Shown here in pieces: positions 1-6,831 of a DNA stretch of 11,422 bases (the first letter of the stretch is position 1; the number at the start of each line of letters is the position of its first letter). The notes beneath the pieces were generated by a model, which had not been told where the DNA came from, made no database searches, and worked only from the letters and a program-made list of their open reading frames with translations. A program made the position numbers and the translations under genes. The stretch comes from JAJRXG01 sp964640065 (lineage in GTDB: Bacteria; Bacteroidota; Bacteroidia; Chitinophagales; Saprospiraceae): assembly GCA_964640065.1 (NCBI GenBank), contig CAZXIE010000120.1, positions 1 through 11,422 of the forward strand, in the 5' to 3' direction.

Positions 1-366
1 CGACAGATTAGTTGTGATGAATGGCCTTTTTGATATTTCCTTCAGGCCTATAAATAAAGCTGACTTATAACTTAAGATTTCTTTAGCTGCCGAATTGGTA
101 TTATTCCTTTCTGCAGCTAATGTTTCGAAGAGTTCATCGTTCGTTGTTATGATATTCTCTATTTCAGAACTTGCCTTGGCCTCTTTGAGCTGTAGGGTAT
201 CAATAAATATGTTGGGATTGGGTAGATTACTTAGAGCTCCATTCAGTTGACCTAGTGCTCTACTTGCCTTAATCGTCTTTTGCAAGATCTTTTTAGTCTC
301 TACGTCCTCCTTAGGAGGTAATAGAGGAAGTGAATTATAAGGCTTTTGCTTATCAAAATCTTTCAT
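1..366 (-). CDS. Fic-family protein, N-terminal part (runs off the window start)
   Basis: Reading the minus strand from the ATG at 366 gives 122 codons, open to the window edge. The start MKDFDKQKPYNSLPLLPP fits the usual opening of Fic proteins with a Fic_N domain. Residues 48-80 carry the Fic_N core (LPNPNIFIDTLQLKEAKASS, then E-I-E-N). S66-x-x-x-E70-N71 matches the [S/T]xxxE[G/N] inhibitory motif, whose Glu blocks ATP binding in self-inhibited Fic enzymes. The inhibitory helix lies N-terminal to the catalytic domain, as in class II Fic proteins. The catalytic HPFxxGNGR loop would lie beyond the window, so AMP-transferase activity is not shown. Family knowledge says such proteins usually AMPylate Ser/Thr/Tyr of a target protein; the target here is unknown. 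The ATG at 420 is in frame but would add 18 residues encoded by the repeat array, so 366 is preferred. It is a standalone protein or a toxin-like element; the context does not decide. Confidence 0.85.
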   Translation of the reverse strand, partial: MKDFDKQKPYNSLPLLPPKEDVETKKILQKTIKASRALGQLNGALSNLPNPNIFIDTLQLKEAKASSEIENIITTNDELFETLAAERNNTNSAAKEILSYKSALFIGLKEISKRPFITTNLS

Positions 367-369
367 ATC

Positions 370-532
370 TACATAGGTAACGATTACCCTCGTTGTTGTA
401 ACGACGGTAATGTACGTCATTTTTTACCTTCGTTCAAGTTTCGACGGTAGCATTTACCTTCGTTTAATACGACGGTAATTTTTTATATTTTTTACCGTCG
501 TTTAATTTTCAACGGTAATGATTACCGTCGTT
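370..532. repeat. Array of alternating 12-nt elements (ATTACCGTCGTT and its reverse complement)
   Basis: Nine recognisable copies of a 12-nt element alternate strictly in orientation. Forward copies (ATTACCGTCGTT-like) begin at 383, 423, 453, 491 and 521. Reverse copies (AACGACGGTAAT-like) begin at 400, 440, 468 and 508. A degenerate tenth reverse copy lies at about 370-381. Forward-to-next-reverse spacing is 17, 17, 15 and 17. Reverse-to-next-forward spacing alternates 23, 13, 23, 13. Most pairs are therefore short imperfect hairpins, and the whole repeats with a 68-70 bp period. The array fills the gap between the stop of the RNA methyltransferase gene (569) and the start of the fic gene (366). 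It could be an operator array, a set of RNA hairpins in the fic leader, or a REP-like element. I do not recognise the family. Confidence 0.85.
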
Positions 533-568
533 CATCTAGCATGACTTAGCTAGAAAAACAGATAGATA

Positions 569-1318
569 TCACAGATCTCCACCCCAGATATGCTGCGCAA
601 GTATACCTGCCGAGATAGCAGCATTGAGTGAGTCAGCTTGTTTGCTTTCGCTTCCTGGGACATGAATAGTCGCGCTAAGTATCGACTCCACTTCTGATGA
701 TATCCCTTTGCCTTCATTGCCTATCACAAGACACTGCTTCGGGTGAGAAGTGATGGACTTCTTATCAGAAGTCATAGCAGCCCCGATTACAGACCAACCC
801 TCGAGATAGTCTTCGATTCCTATCTTATCCTGAGTGATCAACTTGACATGACCGATGCTCCCCATACTCGACTGCACTACTTTAGGATTGTAAAAGTCTG
901 CAGAGTCCACTGATCTGATGACCGCCTCGACACCATACCAATCAGCGATCCTTATGATGGTACCGACATTACCAGGGTCTTGGACATCATCGAGATATAT
1001 AGCGCTTTTGCAACTCTGGATCATGGAAGCCTCTGTCTCCTTATATCGAAATACTCCGATCACAGATGGGCTACTCTTAAGCGAAGAGAGCTTTTTTAAC
1101 TCTTCTTTAGTACAATTTTGAACGTCCTCAGTAATTACCCTAGTATCATGTTGATCCAACCAAGATGATATTGCATATAACTGATGAAGATCATAAGTAG
1201 CATGATCGAGTAAAGTGCTTATACACTTCTCTCCTTCTGCGACGAATAAGTGGTACTTTTGCCTATATTTTTTCAGTCTTAATGACTGGAGCAATTTTAT
1301 CCTAGACTTGGAGACCAT
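569..1318 (-). CDS. SpoU/TrmH-family RNA 2'-O-methyltransferase
   Basis: This 249-residue protein has the layout of the SPOUT (SpoU/TrmH) class, which transfers methyl from S-adenosylmethionine to a ribose 2'-OH in rRNA or tRNA. The N-terminal part (about 1-90) resembles the substrate-binding domain, with F25-V-A-E-G-E-K. The three knot motifs follow. Motif 1 is LDDVQDPGNVGTIIRIADWY at 109-128, with conserved N117 and R123. Motif 2 is VIGNEGKGIS at 198-207. Motif 3 is at 218-240, with SLNAAIS. The last two form the SAM-binding trefoil knot. The length is normal for the family. The specific RNA target cannot be read from sequence; many Bacteroidota carry several paralogues. It starts with ATG only 25 bp from the divergent TamL-like gene, so the two probably share a promoter region. 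A TACCTTTA box on the minus strand (plus coordinates 1348-1355) is a weak -7 candidate. Confidence 0.92.
   Translation of the reverse strand: MVSKSRIKLLQSLRLKKYRQKYHLFVAEGEKCISTLLDHATYDLHQLYAISSWLDQHDTRVITEDVQNCTKEELKKLSSLKSSPSVIGVFRYKETEASMIQSCKSAIYLDDVQDPGNVGTIIRIADWYGVEAVIRSVDSADFYNPKVVQSSMGSIGHVKLITQDKIGIEDYLEGWSVIGAAMTSDKKSITSHPKQCLVIGNEGKGISSEVESILSATIHVPGSESKQADSLNAAISAGILAQHIWGGDL
1254..1261 (+). promoter_or_regulatory. Candidate Bacteroidota -7 box (TACTTTTG) for the TamL-like gene
   Basis: TACTTTTG matches the Bacteroidota sigma-ABfr -7 consensus TAnnTTTG exactly. It would place transcription start near 1268, giving a leader of about 75 nt before the preferred start at 1344. It lies inside the antisense methyltransferase gene, as expected when two divergent starts are only 25 bp apart. 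No convincing TTG-type -33 element is visible at the right distance, so this is tentative. Confidence 0.3.
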
Positions 1319-1343
1319 ATATACGAAGCGACATATTTATTAC

Positions 1344-3608
1344 TTGCTAAAGGTAGCACTTATCGCTCTCTACGGGCTAAGCATCGGATCTTGTACCGCG
1401 GTCAAAGACCTTCCTGAAGAGGACTCCGCACTCGTCAAAAATAAGTTTGCCATACTCACTGATGACTCTCGAGTTAATATAGGGTTAATCAGAACAGACA
1501 TCAAGGGCTTAATCAGACAACAGCCCGTCAAGAAGTTATGGCTCAACCCTAGAACATGGAATACCCCTCTTACGACCTATGATGAGAGAGAAACTAAGGA
1601 GAGTGCTGAGGCCATCAAACAATACTTACGTAATCGAAAGGGCTTCTATCATGCAGAGGTGGTCTATAAGGAAGAACTGAAAGGTCGAAAGATGACCACG
1701 ACGTATATCATAGATCTACAAGATCGATATTATGTAGGCTCTGTAAAGGTCGAGTGCCCCGACTCTTCGCTCAGACAGCTGATACTCGCACATGATGCTG
1801 ATCGTAAGATCAATCCTGGTGACCCATTAGATGCGAAGATCTTCGATGAAGAAGAGATTAGACTCATCGATCTTGCCAAGAATAATGGATACGCAGAGTT
1901 CAATCCTAACTACATCATCTTTAGAGGAGATAGCTCAACTAGTGTCCCTGTTACCATTCAGATATTTGCACCTCTTGATAAGGAGAATCACCAGAAGTAT
2001 ACACTAGGAAAGATCAATGTCTACACAGAGCACATCGCTAGTGCTAACCCAACATTTACGGAAGTGGATACGGTGGGTAATACAGTGTACTACGGTAAAA
2101 GCAAAAACTTCATAGTGAAGCCTGAAAGTCTGCACAAGATTATCTCCCTGAAGAGCGGTGAAGTCTTTTCTAGATCTAATCAATTCTTGACGAATCGGAC
2201 ACTTTCGAGATTGACACCTTATCGGTTTGTGACGCTTAATCCAACTCAGGATAGCCAAGTCGATAGTCTCTACAACTTTGATATTTTCCTAACGCCGCAA
2301 AGAAACAAGTGGGCCTTTGATATGGGAGCTAATGTCTTCTACTCTCTCCTGAATCAATCACCAAGTGTAAGTGCAAGAGACCTCTTCGGATTCGCAGGTA
2401 ATCTTGGTTGGACCAATCGAAACTTTGCCAACAGAGCCATCACTCATAGCTTTGGGCTAGAGGGGTCATTTGAATTTGAGATCCCCACATTTAGAGCTAA
2501 CACACTGAGTATACAGGCTAATAACACCTTCCGAATCCCTCGGATAGTAGACATATTCAACTTATCAAGCCTGCTTAATAATGTAGGCCTCCTCACAGAT
2601 CAGTCTTATAAAAATCTCAACTTATACGGAGAGACTGATGTGGACTTTAGTGTCGGTATAACAGATATCATCAACGCCTATAGGATTAATACAGTCAATG
2701 CTTCTTGGGCGTATAAATTTCAACCCGATGAACGCAACAGATACGTCTGGAGACAGATCGGACTGAACATCCTTGATACTACGATCGATGATGTATTTCA
2801 ATCCACCATCCTCGATTCTAATCCCCTACTCGAGCGGAGCTTTGATGATTACCTCTTCACTGGATTTTTGATGAGGGAGCTCAACGTATTTCGTCAAACG
2901 AAAGAATCAGCTCGTGGCGGTTCGCTTGCATTCCTTGGTAATTTAGAATTCTCTGGACTTGAGACGTTAGCTCTCAATTCTATTTTTTCTCCCAATAGTG
3001 ACTGGCGTGTTGCCAATCTTGATTTTGCTTCTTTTATAAGAATTGATACAGATCTGAGGTACTACAAAAAAGTAAAGGACAGATCATCTTTTGCCTTGAG
3101 ATTTAATCTAGGAGTGGGCCTTCCGCTTGGTGGAGAAGATGAGGTGATACCGTTTGTAAAGACATTTTTTGTAGGTGGCCCTAATAGCCTCAGGGGTTGG
3201 CAGATCAGAGAGTTGGGCCCTGGAAGCTATAGTGAGAAGGTGTTGAACCCAGTTCCTGGCGAACCATTCTTTCAAACTGGAGACTTCAAACTTGAGTTTA
3301 ACGCTGAGTATCGATTTGATTTAGTCTGGTTTTGGGAAGGCGCTATTTTTGTAGATGCTGGTAACTCTTGGACACTGCGCACAGATCCAGAACGTCCGGG
3401 CTCTAAGCTATCAGGTAGATTTCTAGATGAGATCGCCGTCAGTACAGGATGGGGAGTCCGCGCAGATTTTGATTATTTCTTGCTGCGCTTTGATGTCGGA
3501 TATAAAGTGCGTAGTCCTTTTGAGATACCAGATACGGGCTCTCACATCATCTGGGATCAGAACAGTATCTTAGGCAATATAAACTTTGCGATCAACTACC
3601 CTTTTTAA
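1344..3608 (+). CDS. tamL: TamL-like Omp85 outer-membrane lipoprotein (BamA/TamA family)
   Basis: This is an Omp85-superfamily protein that inserts or exports proteins at the outer membrane. From a TTG start at 1344 it has 754 residues. The first 17 form a lipoprotein signal peptide (LKVALIALYGLSIGSC, lipobox Cys17). The part after it (KNKFAILTDD, RQQPVKKLWLNPRTW) resembles TamL, the lipidated TamA form of Bacteroidota. POTRA-like segments follow up to about residue 320, then a barrel from W323. The loop-6 signature is present as LRGW (R617), in the place of VRGF. The protein ends in aromatic Phe after NINFAINYP, as a barrel signal should. An in-frame ATG at 1215 would bury the signal peptide behind 43 extra residues and overlap the divergent gene by 104 bp, so it is rejected. 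A TamB partner is not adjacent here. The family call is firm; TamL over another Omp85 subtype is inference. Confidence 0.88.
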   Translation: MLKVALIALYGLSIGSCTAVKDLPEEDSALVKNKFAILTDDSRVNIGLIRTDIKGLIRQQPVKKLWLNPRTWNTPLTTYDERETKESAEAIKQYLRNRKGFYHAEVVYKEELKGRKMTTTYIIDLQDRYYVGSVKVECPDSSLRQLILAHDADRKINPGDPLDAKIFDEEEIRLIDLAKNNGYAEFNPNYIIFRGDSSTSVPVTIQIFAPLDKENHQKYTLGKINVYTEHIASANPTFTEVDTVGNTVYYGKSKNFIVKPESLHKIISLKSGEVFSRSNQFLTNRTLSRLTPYRFVTLNPTQDSQVDSLYNFDIFLTPQRNKWAFDMGANVFYSLLNQSPSVSARDLFGFAGNLGWTNRNFANRAITHSFGLEGSFEFEIPTFRANTLSIQANNTFRIPRIVDIFNLSSLLNNVGLLTDQSYKNLNLYGETDVDFSVGITDIINAYRINTVNASWAYKFQPDERNRYVWRQIGLNILDTTIDDVFQSTILDSNPLLERSFDDYLFTGFLMRELNVFRQTKESARGGSLAFLGNLEFSGLETLALNSIFSPNSDWRVANLDFASFIRIDTDLRYYKKVKDRSSFALRFNLGVGLPLGGEDEVIPFVKTFFVGGPNSLRGWQIRELGPGSYSEKVLNPVPGEPFFQTGDFKLEFNAEYRFDLVWFWEGAIFVDAGNSWTLRTDPERPGSKLSGRFLDEIAVSTGWGVRADFDYFLLRFDVGYKVRSPFEIPDTGSHIIWDQNSILGNINFAINYPF

Positions 3609-5175
3609 GTTTTTTCACTTTCGTAAATGCCTGTCTTAGAAATGGGCGATTATCATGTAGTGCCCGCCATGTGAGATATGCTGCGAATGGTAGCAAGATC
3701 AAACAAGGGACCCAAGCTCCTACAATCGGATGTAGCGCACCACTCGTGGCTAACTTCTTACCTATTATATCAGATAAGATAAAAGCGATATAGAACCCGA
3801 TGGCTATCAATAATGGATATCCAAATCCTCCTTTCTTAATAATCGCTCCAGCTGGAGCACCTATGAACAAAAAGAGAATACATACAGTGGCATAAGCGTA
3901 GATCTGATGTAAGGCAAAGATATATCTCGACTTTGTCGCCTTGATCAACTTAAACTCATTCTTATTATTCAAATTACTAGAAGAGTAAGAGACCATCCTT
4001 TTCTTGACGTTATCTAGGATTTTGGCTTTATCATCATACTTGATGATATCCATGAGGCTGGAAGTCCCACTAGTAATAGCGCTCACATCTATAACTGGCA
4101 AAGTAATTTCTGGAGTTTTACGACTTTGAGCTCTCTTAAGAGGGGTGTGCTTTATTGTCCGAGACTTGAGCAATGTCTTTTTGACATCTTGGTTGCTCGG
4201 GTTCAAAGCTTCATTAACGACTGCAGGCTTTGTAATCTTCTCAGGTGCTTTTGGAGCAGGTTCATCAAGTAAATTAAAATCTATAAAATTATCTCCACGA
4301 GTGAGCTCCTCAGAATAATTCAAAGAATCTATCACATGCAGCAGCTCAAATGTGTTTTGCATTTCATACTCTCGATAAGATACATTGACAACGTTGAGGT
4401 CAAGTACCTCTGTTAGGTCAAAGACTTTCCGCAGACTTGAAAAGGTATATCTAATCACAGGGCGACCAAAGGCCCCATAACTCGCTTTCTTAGTAGAGGA
4501 AGCATCTTGTCTTAGTTCCTTGACTTGGTATCCATCATAAAGATCCATAACCAGATGTTTCTGATCTGGACTTGTCCGCATGCGGCCACTCTTGGCTCTT
4601 ATCAGATTGACAACACTTGGGTCTTGATCCGTATGGTCATAGATCATGACATCCTTGAACTGCTCTCCATCATCATCCTTTTCCGCTATGCGGATAGAGA
4701 AATTTTTAAACTCTTTATTAAAGATATTCTCATCAAAGGCGAACGTTAACTTGTTCGTCTTCATATCCCTGATCTTTTTATAAAAACCCTTGAAGGCTTC
4801 AGGCTTGATAAAGTTAGATGAAAGGACAGAAAAGAGAAATACACTAAAAGCGACCATCAAGCCTGGCTTGAGTATCCTGATGAAGGAGATACCTGCAGAC
4901 TTAACGCTAGAGAGTTCGTACTTTTCTGCCATGTCACCAAAGACCATGACGCTACTCAGTAAGATAGTAAGTGGTAGTGCCCTAGGCATAGCGGCCAAAG
5001 CGAAGTAGTACATGAGCTCTAAAAAGTCAAAAACACTATATCCCTTCCCAAGTATAGAGTCGATATCCTTCCATAACTGCTGCATGATTAGGACAAACTC
5101 TACGATAAAGAATGCCAGCAGACAGGGTCCTACGAACCCTTTTAAAAATAACTTGTCTAATACTGGTAACTTCAA
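3592..5175 (-). CDS. LptF/LptG-family permease (YjgP/YjgQ), LPS export
   Basis: This is an inner-membrane subunit of the LptB2FG transporter, which extracts lipopolysaccharide and hands it to the periplasmic bridge. Six membrane segments are visible, at about 12-31, 56-80, 103-121, 425-443, 450-468 and 484-503, three on each side of a large periplasmic domain as the family requires. The family signature GAPAGAIIKKGGFGYP occupies 439-454. At 527 residues it is much longer than the usual 350-400. The excess is mainly a polar Pro/Lys/Ser-rich insert at about 303-400, which includes EPAPKAPEKITKPAVV. The start is TTG at 5175: an in-frame stop lies nine codons upstream and there is no ATG between. 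Its 3' end overlaps the TamL-like gene by 17 bp. Whether it acts as LptF or LptG cannot be told from this sequence. Confidence 0.9.
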   Translation of the reverse strand: MKLPVLDKLFLKGFVGPCLLAFFIVEFVLIMQQLWKDIDSILGKGYSVFDFLELMYYFALAAMPRALPLTILLSSVMVFGDMAEKYELSSVKSAGISFIRILKPGLMVAFSVFLFSVLSSNFIKPEAFKGFYKKIRDMKTNKLTFAFDENIFNKEFKNFSIRIAEKDDDGEQFKDVMIYDHTDQDPSVVNLIRAKSGRMRTSPDQKHLVMDLYDGYQVKELRQDASSTKKASYGAFGRPVIRYTFSSLRKVFDLTEVLDLNVVNVSYREYEMQNTFELLHVIDSLNYSEELTRGDNFIDFNLLDEPAPKAPEKITKPAVVNEALNPSNQDVKKTLLKSRTIKHTPLKRAQSRKTPEITLPVIDVSAITSGTSSLMDIIKYDDKAKILDNVKKRMVSYSSSNLNNKNEFKLIKATKSRYIFALHQIYAYATVCILFLFIGAPAGAIIKKGGFGYPLLIAIGFYIAFILSDIIGKKLATSGALHPIVGAWVPCLILLPFAAYLTWRALHDNRPFLRQAFTKVKKLKKGS

Positions 5176-5248
5176 GCGATGAAAGTGTCTGACTTAAATT
5201 GTAACAAAATAACGTGACTTTCCGTCTAACCTATATAAGCAGAAGCCA

Positions 5249-5734
5249 GTGCTAGAAACTGTATTACCATATAAAGATAAGTTGTACAGGTACGCCCTGC
5301 GCATAGTAGGTAATCAAATGTCGGCCGAAGATATAGTACAAGAGGTACTTGTCAAGGTTTGGCAAAAGAGAGACCAGCTAGATGGCATCGAGAATAAAGA
5401 GGCGTGGTGTATGACGGTAACGAGAAATCTAGCCCTCGATAGCTTAAGAAAGAAAAAAGTTTATCTCGATGATATCGACGATCATAGAGACATCTCTGAT
5501 AAAGAAATGTCTCCATATCGAAAAGTGCAAAGCGATGACACGATGGACATTATAAAAGAAGCAATGAATGACCTTCCTGAAGCTCAACAGCATGTGATAC
5601 ATCTAAGAGATGTGGAAGGATATAGCTACCAAGAGATAGCTGATATAACAGGATATAGCACAGACAAAGTGAAAGTATATCTACATAGAGCAAGAATATC
5701 ACTTAGAAAAAAACTTACAAGCATATACGCATGA
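5249..5734 (+). CDS. ECF-type RNA polymerase sigma factor (sigma-70 family, RpoE-like)
   Basis: This 161-residue protein has the two-domain build of an extracytoplasmic-function sigma factor, which redirects RNA polymerase to stress promoters. Region 2 spans about 8-70: YKDKLYRYALRIVG, AEDIVQEVLVKVWQKRDQL, then AWCMTVTRNLALDSLRKKK for core binding and -10 recognition. Region 4 spans about 105-156 (LPEAQQHVIHLRDVEGYSYQ, then the EIADITGYSTDKVKVYLHRA helix-turn-helix) for -35 binding. The start is GTG at 5249. An in-frame stop at 5210-5212 rules out any farther start and no ATG lies between. The stop overlaps the next gene in an ATGA, so the two are probably translationally coupled. The next two genes are a one-pass membrane protein and a DUF4252 protein, a recurring Bacteroidota arrangement. 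It is probably self-regulated, though no promoter motif is clear in the 73-bp gap to the divergent permease. Confidence 0.95.
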   Translation: MLETVLPYKDKLYRYALRIVGNQMSAEDIVQEVLVKVWQKRDQLDGIENKEAWCMTVTRNLALDSLRKKKVYLDDIDDHRDISDKEMSPYRKVQSDDTMDIIKEAMNDLPEAQQHVIHLRDVEGYSYQEIADITGYSTDKVKVYLHRARISLRKKLTSIYA

Positions 5735-6171
5735 CGCAGCGAGATCATATACAGACACTCATAGAGAAGTACTGGCAAGGAGAAACTAGCCTGTCAGAAG
5801 AGCAAGAGCTCAAGGCTTACTACGAGAGCCAGAAAAGTCAAGGTTCTGCAGAAGGCGCATACTTTGCTTATCTGAAAGAACAGCAATCTAAGTCTTATAC
5901 AAAGACTATAAAGATGCCACAAGCTCAGAAGTCACCGTGGACAAGACGTCTGATTTCTATAGCCGCCGCCCTACTCATCATGATGGGTAGCTGGTGGAGT
6001 ATATCACAGCTAAGTAAACCTGCAAAGACTACGATCGAAGATCCGGAGTTGGCTCTTCAAATCACAAGAGAAGCTTTTGCCTTGATTAATGGCAAAGTCG
6101 ATAAAGGAGGCCAGACTCTCATGGATCAGCTTCCTCAACTAGAAAAAACATTTGTATTTAAAAATCTATAA
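5731..6171 (+). CDS. Probable one-pass membrane anti-sigma factor
   Basis: This 146-residue protein has a polar N-terminal part, a single membrane segment at about 74-92 (LISIAAALLIMMGSWWSIS) and a C-terminal tail of about 50 residues. The N-terminal stretch LIEKYWQGETSLSEEQELKA resembles a segment common in Bacteroidota proteins encoded directly after ECF sigma factors. The tail segment DPELALQITREAFALINGKV is of the same kind. No HxxxCxxC zinc motif is present, so it is not a classical ZAS anti-sigma factor. The ATG overlaps the sigma stop by 4 bp, arguing for coupled synthesis of equal amounts. Its role in holding the sigma factor at the membrane is inferred from position and topology, not from a recognised domain. 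Confidence 0.7.
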   Translation: MTQRDHIQTLIEKYWQGETSLSEEQELKAYYESQKSQGSAEGAYFAYLKEQQSKSYTKTIKMPQAQKSPWTRRLISIAAALLIMMGSWWSISQLSKPAKTTIEDPELALQITREAFALINGKVDKGGQTLMDQLPQLEKTFVFKNL

Positions 6172-6192
6172 CCACCCACATAAATTTTCATC

Positions 6193-6714
6193 ATGAAAAA
6201 GTTCATTTCACTCCTATCAACTACACTACTCATCATGAGCTTACAAGCTCAATCAATTAATAGCTTTCTCAGCGGCCTTGAAGATGGCGATGACTATGGA
6301 GTCGTCACGATCAACAAGGAGATGTTCAAGATGATTGCGGCATTTGATGTCGACCTCGGAGATGATGAGGATGCTATCAGAGATCTCATCAGAGATATCC
6401 AAAAGGTACGTGTCTTTATCAACGAAGAAAACGGCACTTATGAGACGTATAAAGAGATCAAGGGCATCGCCCAAGGATCCTCTATGGACAATCTCATCAG
6501 CGTAAAATCCGGAGGAGAAAGAGTCGATCTCTTTACTAATCCAACGGGTTCTGAAGATATCGTAGAAGGACTTCTCTTACTCGTAAGAGAAGACACACAG
6601 AATGTCTTTATCCATATCGATGGTAAGATCAACCTCAAGCATCTAGCTAAGCTGACAGAAAAGCTTGACATCGATGGCCTTGAGTACTTAAACAAGGTCG
6701 GCGAAGACAACTAA
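6193..6714 (+). CDS. Secreted DUF4252-domain protein
   Basis: This 173-residue protein begins with a signal peptide (MKKFISLLSTTLLIMSLQAQ, probable cleavage near residue 20) and no lipobox Cys. The mature part matches DUF4252. It has an N-terminal acidic region of about 30-60 residues, a middle with ISVKSGGERVDLF, and a C-terminal region ending in VFIHIDGKINLKHLAKLTEK, where the I-x-G-x-I-x-L-x-x-L pattern is characteristic. It starts 21 bp after the anti-sigma candidate, so it is the third gene of the same operon, which a terminator closes just after it. DUF4252 genes very often follow ECF sigma genes in Bacteroidota. No biochemical function is established that I know of; a periplasmic sensor or effector of the sigma pathway is plausible. 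Confidence 0.85.
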   Translation: MKKFISLLSTTLLIMSLQAQSINSFLSGLEDGDDYGVVTINKEMFKMIAAFDVDLGDDEDAIRDLIRDIQKVRVFINEENGTYETYKEIKGIAQGSSMDNLISVKSGGERVDLFTNPTGSEDIVEGLLLLVREDTQNVFIHIDGKINLKHLAKLTEKLDIDGLEYLNKVGEDN

Positions 6715-6742
6715 GAAATCACCTCGATTAAACAAAAATTGC

Positions 6743-6771
6743 AGAGCTCACCTTCGTGGTGGGCTCTTTTT
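6743..6771 (+). terminator. Intrinsic terminator of the sigma-factor operon
   Basis: Arms GAGCTCACC (6744-6752) and GGTGGGCTC (6758-6766) form a 9-bp stem with one G-U pair and a TTCGT loop. A run of five T follows (6767-6771). An A-rich stretch precedes it. It lies 30 bp after the DUF4252 stop and ends the three-gene operon before the rhomboid gene. Confidence 0.9.
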
Positions 6772-6831
6772 GATTTGGAATCTCTCAAAGCGGTACAGAT
6801 CAAGTATCTTCGTATTACATAATATCCATAT

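Noticed and set aside
370..532. CRISPR array
   Set aside because: The repeats are 12 nt, alternate in orientation and are separated by only about 1-11 nt. There are no spacers of normal size and no cas genes in the window.
1215..1343. Upstream in-frame ATG start for the TamL-like gene
   Set aside because: It would place the lipoprotein signal peptide behind 43 mostly unrelated residues and overlap the divergent methyltransferase gene by 104 bp.
2004..2258. Minus-strand open frame of 84 codons
   Set aside because: It lies wholly antisense to the TamL-like gene, has no recognisable domain, and is Arg/His/Cys-rich as expected of a shadow frame. Similar antisense frames over the permease, nuclease and peptidase genes were dropped for the same reason.
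6805..6812. TATCTTCG as the rhomboid promoter
   Set aside because: It differs from the -7 consensus in one of the key bases and has no TTG at -33 distance; mentioned under the gene but not listed as a feature.
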